Below, in pieces: positions 41,310 through 51,494 of a stretch of DNA of 64,000 nucleotides (position 1 is the stretch's first letter; each line of letters opens with the position of its first letter). The notes beneath the pieces were generated by a model. That model worked only from the letters and a program-made list of their open reading frames with translations, did not search any database and was not told the origin of the DNA. Position numbers and translations under genes: made by a program. Location of the stretch: positions 9,354,501-9,418,500 of the forward strand of contig CM044316.1 of the NCBI GenBank assembly GCA_024291935.2, in the 5' to 3' direction. This DNA is from Okapia johnstoni. Its lineage: Eukaryota; Chordata; Mammalia; Artiodactyla; Giraffidae.

Positions 41310-41450
41310 GGAGCTGTGTACATGCATATGTTTGTGTGCATACATGCATGCACAGAAAAGCTCACACACAAGCATTAGTGTGTGACTGTGTGCACATTGT
41401 CTGTGAGCATGTAGGTGTGTGTGTGTGTGTGTGTGTGCGCGCGCACTTGT
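41310..41450 (+). repeat. TG/CA-rich tract ending in (GT)n(GC)n
   Basis: Alternating purine-pyrimidine sequence, with a pure (GT)n(GC)n core at 41415-41446 that runs into GCGCGCGCAC. Z-DNA-prone. Confidence 0.92.
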
Positions 41451-41494
41451 GCTTTTGTACTGGGAGAGGAAAGTGGCAAGAGTGGACTATGCAA

Positions 41495-41630
41495 ACGGTC
41501 AGGCCATGTTTTGAGGACTTGGACATTTATCCTGAAGGTACAAGGGAATCATGTAAGAATTTAGATAAGGGGTGGATATGATCAGATTTTTATTTAGAAC
41601 GATCATTCTGTCTGGAGTGTGTGGCCAGGA
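41495..41630 (-). mobile_element. LINE L2 fragment
   Basis: Reverse L2: GGCCATGTTTTGAGGACTTG, GATATGATCAGATTTTTATT, CGATCATTCTGTCTGGAG. Confidence 0.62.
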
Positions 41631-41899
41631 TACAAGTGTATGTGAAGGATTCCCCTCTGCCTTGGTATGAGGATGCTTGCCCTCTCTTCCACCCAGCACA
41701 GTATCTAAGAGCAGACTAGACATGGGAGCTTCTAGTGAAGCTGAGCAGCTCCACTCTGAGGTCAGGGAGGGGGTATCACGTGCATCAGCTTCTTGTCTTG
41801 CTCAAATCCTGAACTGTAGCTGTCCCACTAATGTGGGACTCGTAAGCCTGGCTTGAGGATAGAACATCCATCCAGTGGTGCTGATGTGGGCATTGAAAC

Positions 41900-42050
41900 A
41901 GAAAGGCGACATGGATTGATCTAGACTCTGTCACCTGATGGCTGGGTGACCCTGGGCAAGTCAGCCAGCCTCTCTGTGCCTCAATATCCTCATCTGTGAA
42001 GTGAGGCCCATAATAGCCAACTTCAGGGGGTTGTAAAATATATAGAACAT
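41900..42050 (+). mobile_element. MIR SINE remnant
   Basis: Forward MIR: GGGTGACCCTGGGCAAGTCA, GCCTCAATATCCTCATCTGT, CTTCAGGGGGTTGTAAAATA. Confidence 0.82.
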
Positions 42051-42060
42051 CATTATAACA

Positions 42061-42081
42061 GTGAGGAGGAGGAGGAGGAGA
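42061..42081 (+). repeat. (GGA)n short tract
   Basis: Five to six GAG/GGA units between two MIR copies. Confidence 0.85.
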
Positions 42082-42087
42082 CTATGT

Positions 42088-42560
42088 TACCAGAACACCA
42101 TCTAGGTTCAAACTAGCCCTGCCTCTTGTGTGCTGTGTGACTAGGAGCAGATTCCTGAACCTGTCTGAGCTCATTTGTTTCTTTCATCTCTTCAGTGGAG
42201 ATAATAACAGTCCTACTTCCTAGAATTGTGTAGGTAATTCATTGAAAAAAACCCATGTACTTAGAACAACTCCCGGCTTCCTGTAAGTGTTCAGTGAATA
42301 TTGTACTGTGCTCAGTCACTCAATCATGTCTGACTCTCTGTGACCCCATGGACTGTAGCCTGACAAGCTCCTCTGTCCATGGAATTTTCCAGGCCAGAAT
42401 ACTGGAGTAGGTTGCCATTTCCTATTCCAGGGGATCTTCCCAACCCAGAGATCAAACAGGCATCTCCTGCTTGGCAGGTGGATTCTTTACCACTGTACCA
42501 CCTAGGAGCCCAATAAATATTATAGACCATTATTATCATCATCCTCCTCATCTTCTTCAT
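42088..42560 (+). mobile_element. MIR SINE remnant split by BovA
   Basis: Forward MIR: TGCTGTGTGACTAGGAGCAG, GTGGAGATAATAACAGTCCT, GTAAGTGTTCAGTGAATATT, then after the SINE ATTATAGACCATTATTATCA. Confidence 0.78.
42306..42512 (-). mobile_element. BovA/Bov-tA SINE nested in MIR
   Basis: Reverse SINE: GTGCTCAGTCACTCAATCAT to TGTACCACCTAGGAGCCC. AATATTGTA and AATATTATA in the flanks suggest the target duplication. Confidence 0.92.
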
Positions 42561-43739
42561 CATCATTTTATCATCATCACTGTTACTAAGGGCCTCTCAC
42601 TCTGCCATTTTGCCAGTTTTCTCGAAATTCCACACATTTCTATTAGGATAGCCATGTTCATCGTCAGTGACCCGTCCCTGGGGATTTATTAGCTCATTTC
42701 TGGAAAGCACTCAAGAGCTTCATGTGCTTTGCAGCCTGGATACTTTGCTGGGCTTGGATGACACCTAAGCCAACACCAGTTCCTTCGACCTGAAGGAGCT
42801 GAAGGACACTAAAGAGACCTCTCATGCCTTCTCTCCCTGCCCATCTCTGCTCTGCTCTGGGCTGTTTTCTGTCTTCGCATGGTGAGGAGCTTGCCATTGC
42901 CTGAAGAAAACAAGAAAGGAGATTGTCAGGGCTTGTGTAGAACTTGGGGTGCCTGTGGGTCTGTGTAAAAATGAGAAACAGAGGCACACTCACTAGAGGG
43001 TTTGGTTGATTGGCCTTGGGATGGGAATTTGGGGACATTCTTCTAAGACAAAATAAAATGACTCAGGTTTGGTTTTTTGCTGCTTGCTCTCCAAGCCCTA
43101 CGTCTTTTCTGCTTTTTTTTTTTCCCTTTCTCATTTTTGGATCCAGACTTCTGCTGACTCATCTCTCTGAGCAAGGAAGGAGGGAGGAAGTCAGAATTGT
43201 TCATTGACCATTTTCTTTCTTCAGTGACTCAGCTGTGAATCACATTTTAATTAATGAAGGAGAAAAACCCGATCAGTTCTAAGGCATGTGTCCAATCACC
43301 CATACCTCCAGGCTGGATATATTAATAAGAGTCCCCCCCAACCAAAAAAATGTGGGATGCCCTTAATTAAACTACAGCTCATTCTGTCTGTTAGTCATGA
43401 GAACTCCACTAGGCTCTCCAAATTCTGGGTCCCCACTGGACCTCCCTGATTTGCAGGCAGCTGGTCTGAGCCCCAAAGCAGCATGGCTAATTCCTGCAGA
43501 GTTAGTCTGAGGTCAGAACTGAGAAACGGCGTGTTGAGCCTCTTGGGACAGCAGAAGAATCATGGGAATGTAATAGCATTTCCTGAGTTGATCTTTGGCT
43601 ATAATCCCAGGCTCAGGCCCTGATTCTCCCCTCCCCCCACTCCCAATATCTTGGGGCCTGAAATTTGTCAGAGTCAATTGCCAGGGCAATGTCTGAGCTT
43701 TTGGTTTGCCCGGAGAATGAGAGAAGTTCAGATCCTCGT
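42561..43739. other. Intron sequence, no recognised feature
   Basis: Unique intronic sequence with a T run at about 43113-43122. No exon or repeat family recognised. Confidence 0.55.
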
Positions 43740-43945
43740 GACCGCTACTTCCTGAGGGCTTACTATGCATTAGGCAGTGTGCTCAGCACTTTTCATGAAT
43801 GGTCACATTTAATCCTCCCACTGTCCACAAAAAGCTCTTATGTAATTCTCCATGTCCCCATCCCTGTGAGGAAACTGAGGCTTGGAAATTTGCCCAGTGT
43901 AGACAGATTAGTAAATAATGGGGCAGGATATAAACCCAGCCCCTT
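43740..43945 (-). mobile_element. MIR SINE remnant
   Basis: Reverse MIR: TGAGGGCTTACTATGCATTA, GTGAGGAAACTGAGGCTTGG, GGCAGGATATAAACCCAGCC. Confidence 0.8.
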
Positions 43946-44019
43946 CCCACCTGAGAGCCAGAGCTCACATCTGTTACACCTTTCTGCTTTTCACTCAGCT
44001 GGAAGAAAACACTGAAGCT

Positions 44020-44300
44020 TATGGCACATTCAATAGATACTTACTGAGGCCCACCATATACTGGGCATTGAGCAGTGGGCATTGAGTTTTAGGCATTGAG
44101 CACTGGGGGTCCATCAGTGAACAAGAGACAGATGATAGTCTGCATAACTTCATGCACCTTTTCTTTTTTGCCATGAGGCGTGTGGGATCTTAGTTCCCTG
44201 GACCAGGAATCGAACCCATGTCCCCTGCTGTGGAAGCTCCAAGTCTTAACCACTGGACTGCCGGGGAAGTCCCAGCAGCTGACATTTTAGATGCACAAGT
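44020..44300 (-). mobile_element. LINE L2 3' tip split by CHR-2
   Basis: Reverse L2 tail: TTCAATAGATACTTACTGAG, ATATACTGGGCATTGAGCAG, with a partial internal repeat of GGGCATTGAG. It continues after the SINE with CAGCAGCTGACATTTTAG. Confidence 0.65.
44160..44272 (-). mobile_element. CHR-2 type SINE
   Basis: Reverse CHR-2: TCTTTTTTGCCATGAGGCGT to CTGGACTGCCGGGGAAGTCC. Confidence 0.9.
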
Positions 44301-44336
44301 TTATCAGTCACTGTGTATTAAAATACTAGGAAGTGT

Positions 44337-44457
44337 ATGGAAATTTCCTGGTGGTACAGTGGTTACGACTCCACAATTTCACTTCCATGGGCCTGGGTTT
44401 GATCCCTGATTGGGGAACTAAGGTCCCTCAAGCCACTTGGCACAGCTAAAAAAATAT
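44337..44457 (+). mobile_element. CHR-2 type SINE with 14-bp target duplication
   Basis: Forward CHR-2: AATTTCCTGGTGGTACAGTG, GGTTTGATCCCTGATTGGGG, A-rich tail. ATACTAGGAAGTGT (44323-44336) and ATACTAGGAGGTGT (44458-44471) flank it. Confidence 0.94.
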
Positions 44458-44474
44458 ATACTAGGAGGTGTCTT

Positions 44475-44628
44475 AGATACTCCTCATTGCTGTAACAAAA
44501 AAACCCCAAAGTATAAGGGCTCAAACACAAGGAAAGTTTAGTTCTTGCATACACAAAATCCAAAATGAATAGTCTTGACAGGTGGGTAGCTCTACTCCCA
44601 AGTACAGAGGCAAAAGCCCAGACTCCTT
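44475..44628. repeat. Left copy of a direct duplication of about 150 bp
   Basis: Starts AGATACTCCTCATTGCTGTA and ends AAGCCCAGACTCCTT. The same sequence occurs at 44859-45008, roughly nine-tenths identical by eye. A SINE segment lies exactly between the two copies. Confidence 0.9.
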
Positions 44629-44858
44629 GTGGAGTGGGTTGCTATGCCCTCCTCCAGGGGATCTTCCCAACCCGGGGATCAAACCCAGGTCTCCCATATT
44701 GAAGTCGGATTCTTTACCGTCTGAGCCACCAGGGAAGCCCAAGAATACTAGAGTGAGTAGCCTATCCCTACTCCAGGGGAACTTCCCAACCCAGGAACTG
44801 AACCAGGTCTCCTGCATTGCAGGCGGATTCTTTACCAACTGAGCTATCAAAGAAACCC
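44629..44858 (-). mobile_element. Two tandem partial BovA/Bov-tA units
   Basis: Unit 1 (44629-44740) runs from GTGGAGTGGGTTGCTATGCC to GAGCCACCAGGGAAGCCC. Unit 2 (44741-44858) runs from AAGAATACTAGAGTGAGTAG to GAGCTATCAAAGAAACCC. Both lack the 5' body, giving a dimer of 3' halves in reverse orientation. Confidence 0.85.
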
Positions 44859-45190
44859 AGATACTCATTGCTGTAACAAAAAAACCCCAAAGTATAAGGG
44901 CTCAAACACAATGAAAGGTTAGTTTTTGCACACACAGTATCCAAAGTGAATAGTCTTGATATGTGGACATCTCTGTTCCAAGTGCAGAGGCAAAAGCCCA
45001 GACTCCTTCTATATTATGGCTCCTTGTCTTCAACCCAAGGCTTCCAAGGTCTTGCAGGCTCCTTGGCATGAAGCCAGAGAAGGGAAAAGAATATGGAGGA
45101 AAGCGCCTGGGAAACATTTCTGGGCCAGGCCACATCACTTCTGCTCACCTTCCACCTGGCTACACGTACCTGCAGACAGGAAATGTAATC
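44859..45190. repeat. Right copy of the duplication and rest of an unclassified repeat
   Basis: The first 150 bp repeat 44475-44628. The sequence then continues with TTCCAAGGTCTTGCAGGCTC and GACAGGAAATGTAATCTAAG. The last motif resembles the ends of the unnamed repeats at 28.8-29.25 and 33.4-33.8 kb. Confidence 0.6.
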
Positions 45191-45205
45191 TAAGTGCCCG
45201 GGAAG

Positions 45206-45235
45206 AAGAAAAAAAAAAAAAAAAGAAAGAAAAGC
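45206..45235 (+). repeat. A-rich tract
   Basis: A run of about 17 A's with GAAA interruptions. Possible tail of a decayed retroelement. Confidence 0.85.
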
Positions 45236-45339
45236 AGTCTGCTGTGGGTCCTCACAACAATCAAGCTCCACATCTCCATCCATGTCACCTCTTTACAAGT
45301 CCTACCTTAGGACAGCTTTAAGAAACACCCTTATCTTTT

Positions 45340-45552
45340 AGTAATCTTTTTATTTTTTAATATTTTTTCAATTTATTTTGATTTATCTTTAGTATAATTG
45401 CTTTACAATGTTGTGTTAGTTTCTGCTGTACAACAACATGAATCAGCTACAAGTGTATCTGTATCCCCTCCCTCGTGAGCCTCCCTCCCACACACCCCCC
45501 ATCGCAGCCATCTTGGTCATCGCAGAGCACCAAGCTGAATTCCCTGAACTAG
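45340..45552 (-). mobile_element. Artiodactyl L1 3'-end fragment
   Basis: Reverse L1 3' UTR: AGTATAATTGCTTTACAATG, TTCTGCTGTACAACAACATG, GAGCACCAAGCTGAATTCCC. Related TAGTAATYTTTTTATT motifs flank it. Confidence 0.88.
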
Positions 45553-46094
45553 TAATTTTATTATTTCAGTCATGTACTCAGGGTGAATTAACCCCTGAGC
45601 CCTAAAACAACAGCAAAAATATATTACTTAGATATTTTATAATCTTGGTGCCCGAGATAAAGACAAATAGAAAACTATGTCAAAACATTAAAAAGTTGCA
45701 AATTTTCACTAAAAGTATTTACGTTTGTATTCTAATGCAAAATTTATACAAATAATGTCCTCTGTTTCTTGGACTTCCTGTAAGGGATTGTTCTTGTCTT
45801 AAACATGGTGAGGCAGAAACCTTGCAGAATGCCTTTCTCCCAATCTGAAGTCTTATTTGGAAAAAGGCAGCTGAGTATTTCTGCCCCCTGGGGTAAAGGA
45901 ATGTAGACTTCAATCCTGTTTCTCCAGAGACTTGGTCTTAGAATACCCGGGCTTCTCACTCAGGTCAGCCATTCCCACCTTTTATCAGTCAAGGTCTCAA
46001 CAGGAGACAGAATTCACCCATCTAGTGGTTTCAGAAACGCTCTTGTTCACCTCCAGTCGCCAGAAACCCCTTCCTGACACTGAACAGAATAGAT
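45553..46094. other. Intron sequence, no recognised feature
   Basis: Unique AT-rich intronic sequence with no recognised repeat. Confidence 0.5.
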
Positions 46095-46110
46095 TAGTCT
46101 TGCTTATTCT

Positions 46111-46263
46111 TTTTGGTTGGTTGGTTGGTTGGTTGACTTGGGCGCTTGGGGTTTAGCTGTGCCACACGGCTTGCGGGATCTTAGCTCTCTGACCAGGGAT
46201 AAAACCCATGCCCCCTGCAGCGGAAGCACAGCGTCCTAACTACTGGACCACCAGGGAATTCCC
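46111..46263 (-). mobile_element. CHR-2 type SINE with (GGTT)n tail and 16-bp target duplication
   Basis: Reverse CHR-2: (TTGG)n at the tail side, then TTTAGCTGTGCCACACGGCT to GGACCACCAGGGAATTCCC. TAGTCTTGCTTATTCT (46095-46110) and TAGTCTGGCTTATTCT (46264-46279) flank it. Confidence 0.94.
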
Positions 46264-46575
46264 TAGTCTGGCTTATTCTTGTATTGTAAATACATAGGAT
46301 TATGCATCTTGCTCTCATTGGCTTCTTTCTCTTGACCTTGTGTGTGTGAGATCCATCCATGTTGCAACCTGTAGTTGTAAGGCTGTAAGTCATTCATCCT
46401 CATGGCTGTGTTTGTCTACTGCACTGGTGATGGGCATTTGGATACTTTCCACTTTGGGGCTATGACAGAGAAAAGTGCTGTTGACATTCCTGCTTGTCAT
46501 TTGGTGACCACACCTCCCATTTCTCTGGGAGGTATTCCTGGGTGGAATTTCTGGGTCACGGGGCAGAATCTGTTT

Positions 46576-47985
46576 CAGTTCAGTTCAGTCGCTCAGTCAT
46601 ATCAGACTTTTTGCAACCCCGTGAACCGCACAGCACACCAGGCCTCCCTGTCCATCACTAACTCCCTAAGTCCACCGAAACCCATGTCCTTCGAGTCGGT
46701 GATGCCATCCAGCCATCTCATCCTCTGTCGTCCCCTTCTCCTCCTGCCCTCAATCTTTCCTAGCATCAGGGTCTTTTCCAATGAGTCAGCTCTTCACATC
46801 AGGTGACCAAAGTATTGGAGTTTCAGCTTCAACATCAGTCCTTTCAATGAACACTCAGGACTAATCTCCTTTAGGATGGACTGGTTAGATCTCCTTGCTG
46901 TCCAAGGGACTCTCAAGAGTCTTCTCCAACACCACAGTTCAAAAGCATCAATTCTTCGGCTCTCAGCTTTCTTCACCATCCAACTCTCACATCCATACAC
47001 GACCACTGGAAAAACCATAACCTTGACTAGAGGGACCTCTGTCAGCAAAGTAATGTCTCTGCTTTTTAATATGTTATCTAGGTTGGTCATAACTTTCCTT
47101 CCAAGGAGTAAGCATCTTTTAATTTAATGACTGCAGTCACCATCTGCAGTGATTTTGGAGCCCAAAAAAATAAAGTCAGCCACTGTTTCCCCACCTATCT
47201 GCCATGAAGTGATGGGACCGGATGCCATGATCTTAGTTTTCTGAATGTTGAGCTTTAAGCCAACTTTTTCACTCTCCTCTTTCACTTTCATCAAGAGGCT
47301 CTTTAGTTGTTCGCTTTCTGCCATAAGGGTGGTGTCATCTGCATATCTGAGGTTATTGATATTTCTCCCAGCAATCTTGATTCCAGCTTGTGCTTCCTCC
47401 AGCCCAGCGTTTCTCATGATGTACTCTGCATATAAGTTAAATAAGCAGGGTGACAATATACAGCCTTGACATACTCCTTTTCCTATTTGGAACCAGTCTG
47501 TTGTTCCATGTCTAGTTCTAACTGTTGCTTCCTGACCTGCATACAGGTTTCTCAAGAGGCAGGTCAGGTGGTCTGGTATTCCCATCTCTTTCAGAATTTT
47601 CCACAATTCATTGTGATCCACACAGTCAAAGGTTTTGGCATAGTCAATGAAGCAGAAATAGATGTTCTTCTGGCATTCTCTTGCTTTTTCGATGATCCAG
47701 CAGATGTTGGCAATTTGATCTCTGGTTCCTCAGCCTTTTCTAAAACCAGCTTGAACATCTGGAAGTTCATGGTTCACATATTGCTGAAGCCTGGCTTGAA
47801 GAATTTTGAGCATTACTTTACTAGTGTGTGAGATGAGTGCAATTGTGCGGTAGTTTGAGCATTCTTTGGCATTGCCTTTCTTTGGGATTGGAATGAAAAC
47901 TGACCTTTTCCAGTCCTGTGTCCACTGCTGAGTTTTCCATATTTGCTGGCATATTGAGTGCAGCACTTTCACAGCGTCATCTTTT
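46576..47985 (-). mobile_element. BovB (RTE-clade LINE), 5' truncated, 1.4 kb
   Basis: The largest retroelement here. Reverse-strand BovB with the CAGTTCAGTTCAGTCGCTCA tail at its 3' side. It covers the C-terminal part of the reverse transcriptase and the following domain. Perfect AGAATCTGTTT copies at 46565-46575 and 47986-47996 prove a clean insertion into an old L1. The element lacks its 5' half, including the endonuclease, so it cannot move on its own. Confidence 0.97.
46794..47972 (-). pseudogene. BovB reverse transcriptase, C-terminal part, disabled
   Basis: One frame on the minus strand runs from about 47972 to 46794. RT landmarks in order are the PIPKKG/YRTIALIS region near the start, QGCILSPCLFN, and the catalytic YADD at 47334-47345. 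The downstream CESW and WCWRRLLRVPW segments belong to the BovB C-terminal part. Only three stops break the frame: TGA at 47730-47732, TAA at 47124-47126 and TGA at 46794-46796. Both TGAs sit where CGA is expected, so they look like CpG decay. No frameshift was noticed. It is a retroelement relic, not a host gene. Confidence 0.93.
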
Positions 47986-48085
47986 AGAATCTGTTTAGCC
48001 TTGGCAGAAACCCCCTAACAATTTTCCCAAGTGGTGGAACCAGTTGCAACTCCCACGAGCTGCAGACGAGAGTTTAGCTTTTGTT

Positions 48086-48867
48086 TTTGTTTCGCTCCTT
48101 AAGTGCCTCTCCCGTAGGAGGTGCCCACTGAATGTCTGAGAATTCAATTGAAAATGTGGTTATCCATTTCCTCGAGAGCTTTACTCCATCAAATGTCTCG
48201 TTCAGACCTTCAGGCTCTCCTTCTCCAGGGACACAATGCCCTTCTCTTGCAAACTTGGACAAATCTTCTCTACTTAGAAGAATACTCTGTCCCCACCCCC
48301 CTCAGGTGGTCACCACACTTGCTTCCCACCTCTTCTCATCCCAGTCTCTCAAGGAGAGATTTCCCTTCCATTGCTCCCTTCAGCCTTGCAGTCAGTAAGG
48401 TAATGTAGCAATGCCCCTCAAGCCGACCTTCACTCAGTGGCCATCCCTGTCTTGTCCCCCGCAAATGCGGCCCTCTCAGGGGTCTTGTCTTTTCTAGAAA
48501 TCACTTACCTCGCACCTTCTGGGATTTTTTCCACCTGCACCTTCTCCTTTTTATTTAAGAAAACACTGCACTTTAACATGGCTTCAGGAATCACCCAAAA
48601 TAGCAACGTGTCCTTTTGTGCTGTCTTCTGCTTTAGAAGACAAATAAGAGGAAAAACTGTTACATGCAAAGGTCAAGGCACTTGAGAGGACCTTGGATGA
48701 GTGGTAAGAATTTCACATGAAGGGAGAAAAGGCAAGAGGATATCTGTGCAACCCCGGGAGAGGGGGAAGGACTCCTTACATTTAAAAGCAAAAACTCTAA
48801 GGCAAAAACAAACAACCACCACCACCACCAACAACAAAAACTTGATTATATGAAAACTGAGATGGGG
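48086..48867. other. Intron sequence, no recognised feature
   Basis: Unique intronic sequence, pyrimidine-rich at 48200-48400. A short CCA/ACA-rich patch lies at 48803-48840. Confidence 0.5.
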
Positions 48868-49030
48868 GCAGTTTGGTTCCCAGATCCGGATCCTGGCTGT
48901 ACCGTGTCCTACGAATCCTTGAGCAAGTTACTTCACCTCTCCACGCCTCAGTTTTCTCATCAATAAAATGGAAAGAATAACATCAACTAACAGGGTGTTA
49001 GGAGTCTGAAATAAATGAGTATTTATAATC
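48868..49030 (+). mobile_element. MIR SINE remnant
   Basis: Forward MIR: TTGAGCAAGTTACTTCACCT, CCTCAGTTTTCTCATCAATA, AATAAATGAGTATTTATAAT. Confidence 0.8.
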
Positions 49031-49032
49031 AT

Positions 49033-49231
49033 ATTTCTTTATTTAAATTTTATTTTATTTTTATTTTGGCTGTACTGGGTCTTCATTGTAGTGCAGGGGC
49101 TTCTCTTGTTGTGGAGCACGGGCTTTGTTGCCCCACAACATGTGAAATCTTAGTTCCCTGGCCAGGGATCGAATCTGTGTCCCCTGCATTGGAAGGCAGA
49201 TTCTTAACCACTGGATCACCAGGGAAGTCCC
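49033..49231 (-). mobile_element. CHR-type SINE, internally shortened
   Basis: Reverse CHR: TATTTTGGCTGTACTGGGTC to GGATCACCAGGGAAGTCCC. The middle (tandem GCTCTAG region) is missing. ATAATCAT and ACAATCAT in the flanks may be the target duplication. Confidence 0.9.
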
Positions 49232-49499
49232 TTACAATCATTTAAAATAACACCTGAACTTAAGTGTAGTTGAATGTAGTTGAAATATAGTAACCGTATG
49301 CTGTCTTTTTGTAATAATTTAATTTAATGCCAAAGGGATTTCTTGACTCATGGTGTAAACCATGTTGCTAGGTTCTTAAATGCTGAGTGAATTAATGAGA
49401 AATGACAGTGCTGTTTTCTTCTTTCTTGGATTCTTGAACATTTAAGATTAAGTGACAGTGGTACATGTTACTTTAGGTCACAAATAAATGCAAAGAAAT

Positions 49500-49685
49500 T
49501 TTTTGTTGGGGTGGAATTCATTTATAGTGCTGTGTTGGTTTTCAGTATACAACATAGTGATTTGGTTATACGTATATAGTATATCTCTGTGTTCTTTTTT
49601 CAATTATTTTCCACTGCAGTTTATTACAAGATCTTGAGTATAGTTCCCTGTTCTATACAGTAAATCTTTGTTGTTTATCAAACAC
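49500..49685 (-). mobile_element. Artiodactyl L1 3'-end fragment
   Basis: Reverse L1: GTGGAATTCATTTATAGTGC, CACTGCAGTTTATTACAAGA, GAGTATAGTTCCCTGTTCTA. Confidence 0.85.
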
Positions 49686-49689
49686 ATTT

Positions 49690-50905
49690 TTAACTAATTA
49701 ATTTATTTATTTTAATTGAAGGATAGTTACTTTATAGTGGCTTCCCTGGTGGGAAAGTAAATAAATAAATAAATCAGACAGTAAAATATCTGCCTGCGAT
49801 GCAGGAGACCCAGGTTCAATCCCTGGGTTGGGAAGATCCCCTGGAGAAGAGAATGGCTAACCACTCCAGTATTTCTGCCTGGAGAATTCCATGAACAGAT
49901 GAGCCTGGCAAGCTAGTCCTTGGGGTCACAAAGAGTAAGACACAACTTAGTGACTAACACTTTACAATATTTTGATGGTTTTTACCATACATCAGCATGA
50001 ATTGGCCATAGGCATACATGTGTCCCCTCCCTGCTGAACCCACCTCCCTCCCCACCCCATCTTTCCAGGTTGTCACAGAGCACTGGCTTTGGGCTCCCTG
50101 AATCATATACATCAAACTCCCACTGGCAATCTATTTTACATATGGTGATGTTTGTGTTTCAATGCTATTCTCTCAAATCATCCCCCCTTCTCCTTCCCCA
50201 ACTGCATCCAAAAGTCTCTTCTTTGTGCCTGTGTCTCCTTTGCTGCCCTGCATGTAGGATCATCAGTACCATCTAGATTCCATATATATGCATTAATATA
50301 TGATATTTGTCTTTCTCTTTCTGACTTACTTCACTTTGTATAACAGGCTCTAGGTTCATCCACCTCATTAGAACTGACTCAAATGTGTTCCTTTTTATAG
50401 CTGAGTTATATTCCATTGTATCTATGTACCACAACTTCCTTATCTATTCATCTGCCAATGGATATCTAGATTGCTTCCATGTCCTGGTTGTTGTAAATAT
50501 TGCTGCAATGAACACTGGGATACATGTGTCTTTTTCAATTCAGATTTCCTCAGGGTACATGCCTAGTAGTGGGATTGCTGGGTCATATGGTAGTTTTATT
50601 CCTAGTTTTTTAAGGAATCTCCACACTGTTCTCCATAGTGGTTGTATCAGTTTGCATTCCCACCAACAGTGTAAGAGGGTTCCCTTTTCTCCACACCCTC
50701 TCCAGTATTTATTGCTTGTAGACTTTTTGATGATGGCCATTCTGACCTGTGTGAGATGATACCTCATTGTAGTTTTGATTTGCTTTTCTCTAATAATGAG
50801 CGATATTGAGCATCTTTTCATATGTTTATTAGCCATCTATATCTCTTCTTTGGAGAAATGTCTGTTTAGGTCTTCTGCCCACTTTTTGATTGGGTTGTTT
50901 CAAAT
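49690..50905 (-). mobile_element. L1 3' UTR and ORF2 C-terminus, split by Bov-tA
   Basis: Reverse L1 of about 1.0 kb after removing the SINE. The 3' UTR includes GTCACAGAGCACTGGCTTTG. The frame at 50540-50836 minus still encodes 98 residues of the ORF2 C-terminal tail ([30 protein letters not shown]). 5' truncated, so not mobile. Confidence 0.93.
49738..49968 (+). mobile_element. Bov-tA SINE with AAAT-type internal expansion
   Basis: Forward SINE: GTGGCTTCCCTGGTGG, then a foreign GAAAG(TAAA)n run at 49752-49773, then CAGACAGTAAAATATCTGCC to ACACAACTTAGTGACTAA. ACTTTATA and ACTTTACA flank it. Confidence 0.9.
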
Positions 50906-51038
50906 AAATTGTAATTAAGGTTATTTTGACCCTAAATGTATATGCTCAGTTTTTAAAAATTAGATTGTTTTAAGATGATTCTGTCAGAGCCATATTTAAA
51001 TAAAGTATTTTTGTAGACTTTTAAATGATTACAGAATA

Positions 51039-51210
51039 GGGACTTCCCTGATGGTCCAGTGGTTGAGACTTAGTCTTCCAATGCAGAGGGTGTGGGTTCG
51101 AGCCACCAGGGAGGTGGGACCAGGGAACTAAGATCCTACATCCCTTGCGGCCATAAAAGAGAAGCAGTATTGTAACAAGTTCAATTAAGACTTAAGAAAA
51201 GAGTCCATAT
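51039..51210 (+). mobile_element. CHR-2 type SINE with 16-bp perfect target duplication
   Basis: Forward CHR-2: GGGACTTCCCTGATGGTCCA, then GGGTTCGAGCCACCAGGGAG, with a long A-rich tail to 51210. AAATGATTACAGAATA at 51023-51038 and 51211-51226 is identical. Confidence 0.95.
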
Positions 51211-51340
51211 AAATGATTACAGAATAAAGGTTATCTTGGTGATATATTTTATACTGCTTTCCCCCAAAAGCATCTGATAAAATGTAATTCTTGTTTTATG
51301 AATTTAAAAGGAAAATAAAATTGAGTCTCTTTCTCCCTCA

Positions 51341-51363
51341 AGAAAACAAAACAAAACAAAACC
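51341..51363 (+). repeat. (AAAAC)n short tract
   Basis: Four AAAAC units followed by CTGAC. Confidence 0.9.
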
Positions 51364-51494
51364 TGACACGTGGTAAGAACTAAAGTAGTATTTGTAAATA
51401 GTGCATAGGATGATAGGAAAAAAGCGATCAGCGATTAATAGCTAACAGCTGTTCGGTATGATAGTCCCTAGGCACATGCAACTATTTAAAAAAT

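Larger units (their letters stand above)
46280..48085 (-). mobile_element. Old L1 ORF2 3' remnant split by BovB
   Basis: Reverse old L1 at 46280-46575 (GAGATCCATCCATGTTGCAA, GGTATTCCTGGGTGGAATTT) resumes at 47986-48085 (AAGTGGTGGAACCAGTTGCA). The BovB insertion sits exactly between the halves. Confidence 0.8.

Noticed and set aside
46794..47972. Reverse transcriptase as a functional gene, retron or diversity-generating system
   Set aside because: The domain order and flanks are those of BovB. It is 5' truncated, has three in-frame stops and lies in a dated insertion site, so it is a LINE relic.
50540..50836. 98-codon reverse ORF as a host gene
   Set aside because: It reads as the C-terminal tail of L1 ORF2 inside a recognisable L1 3' end.
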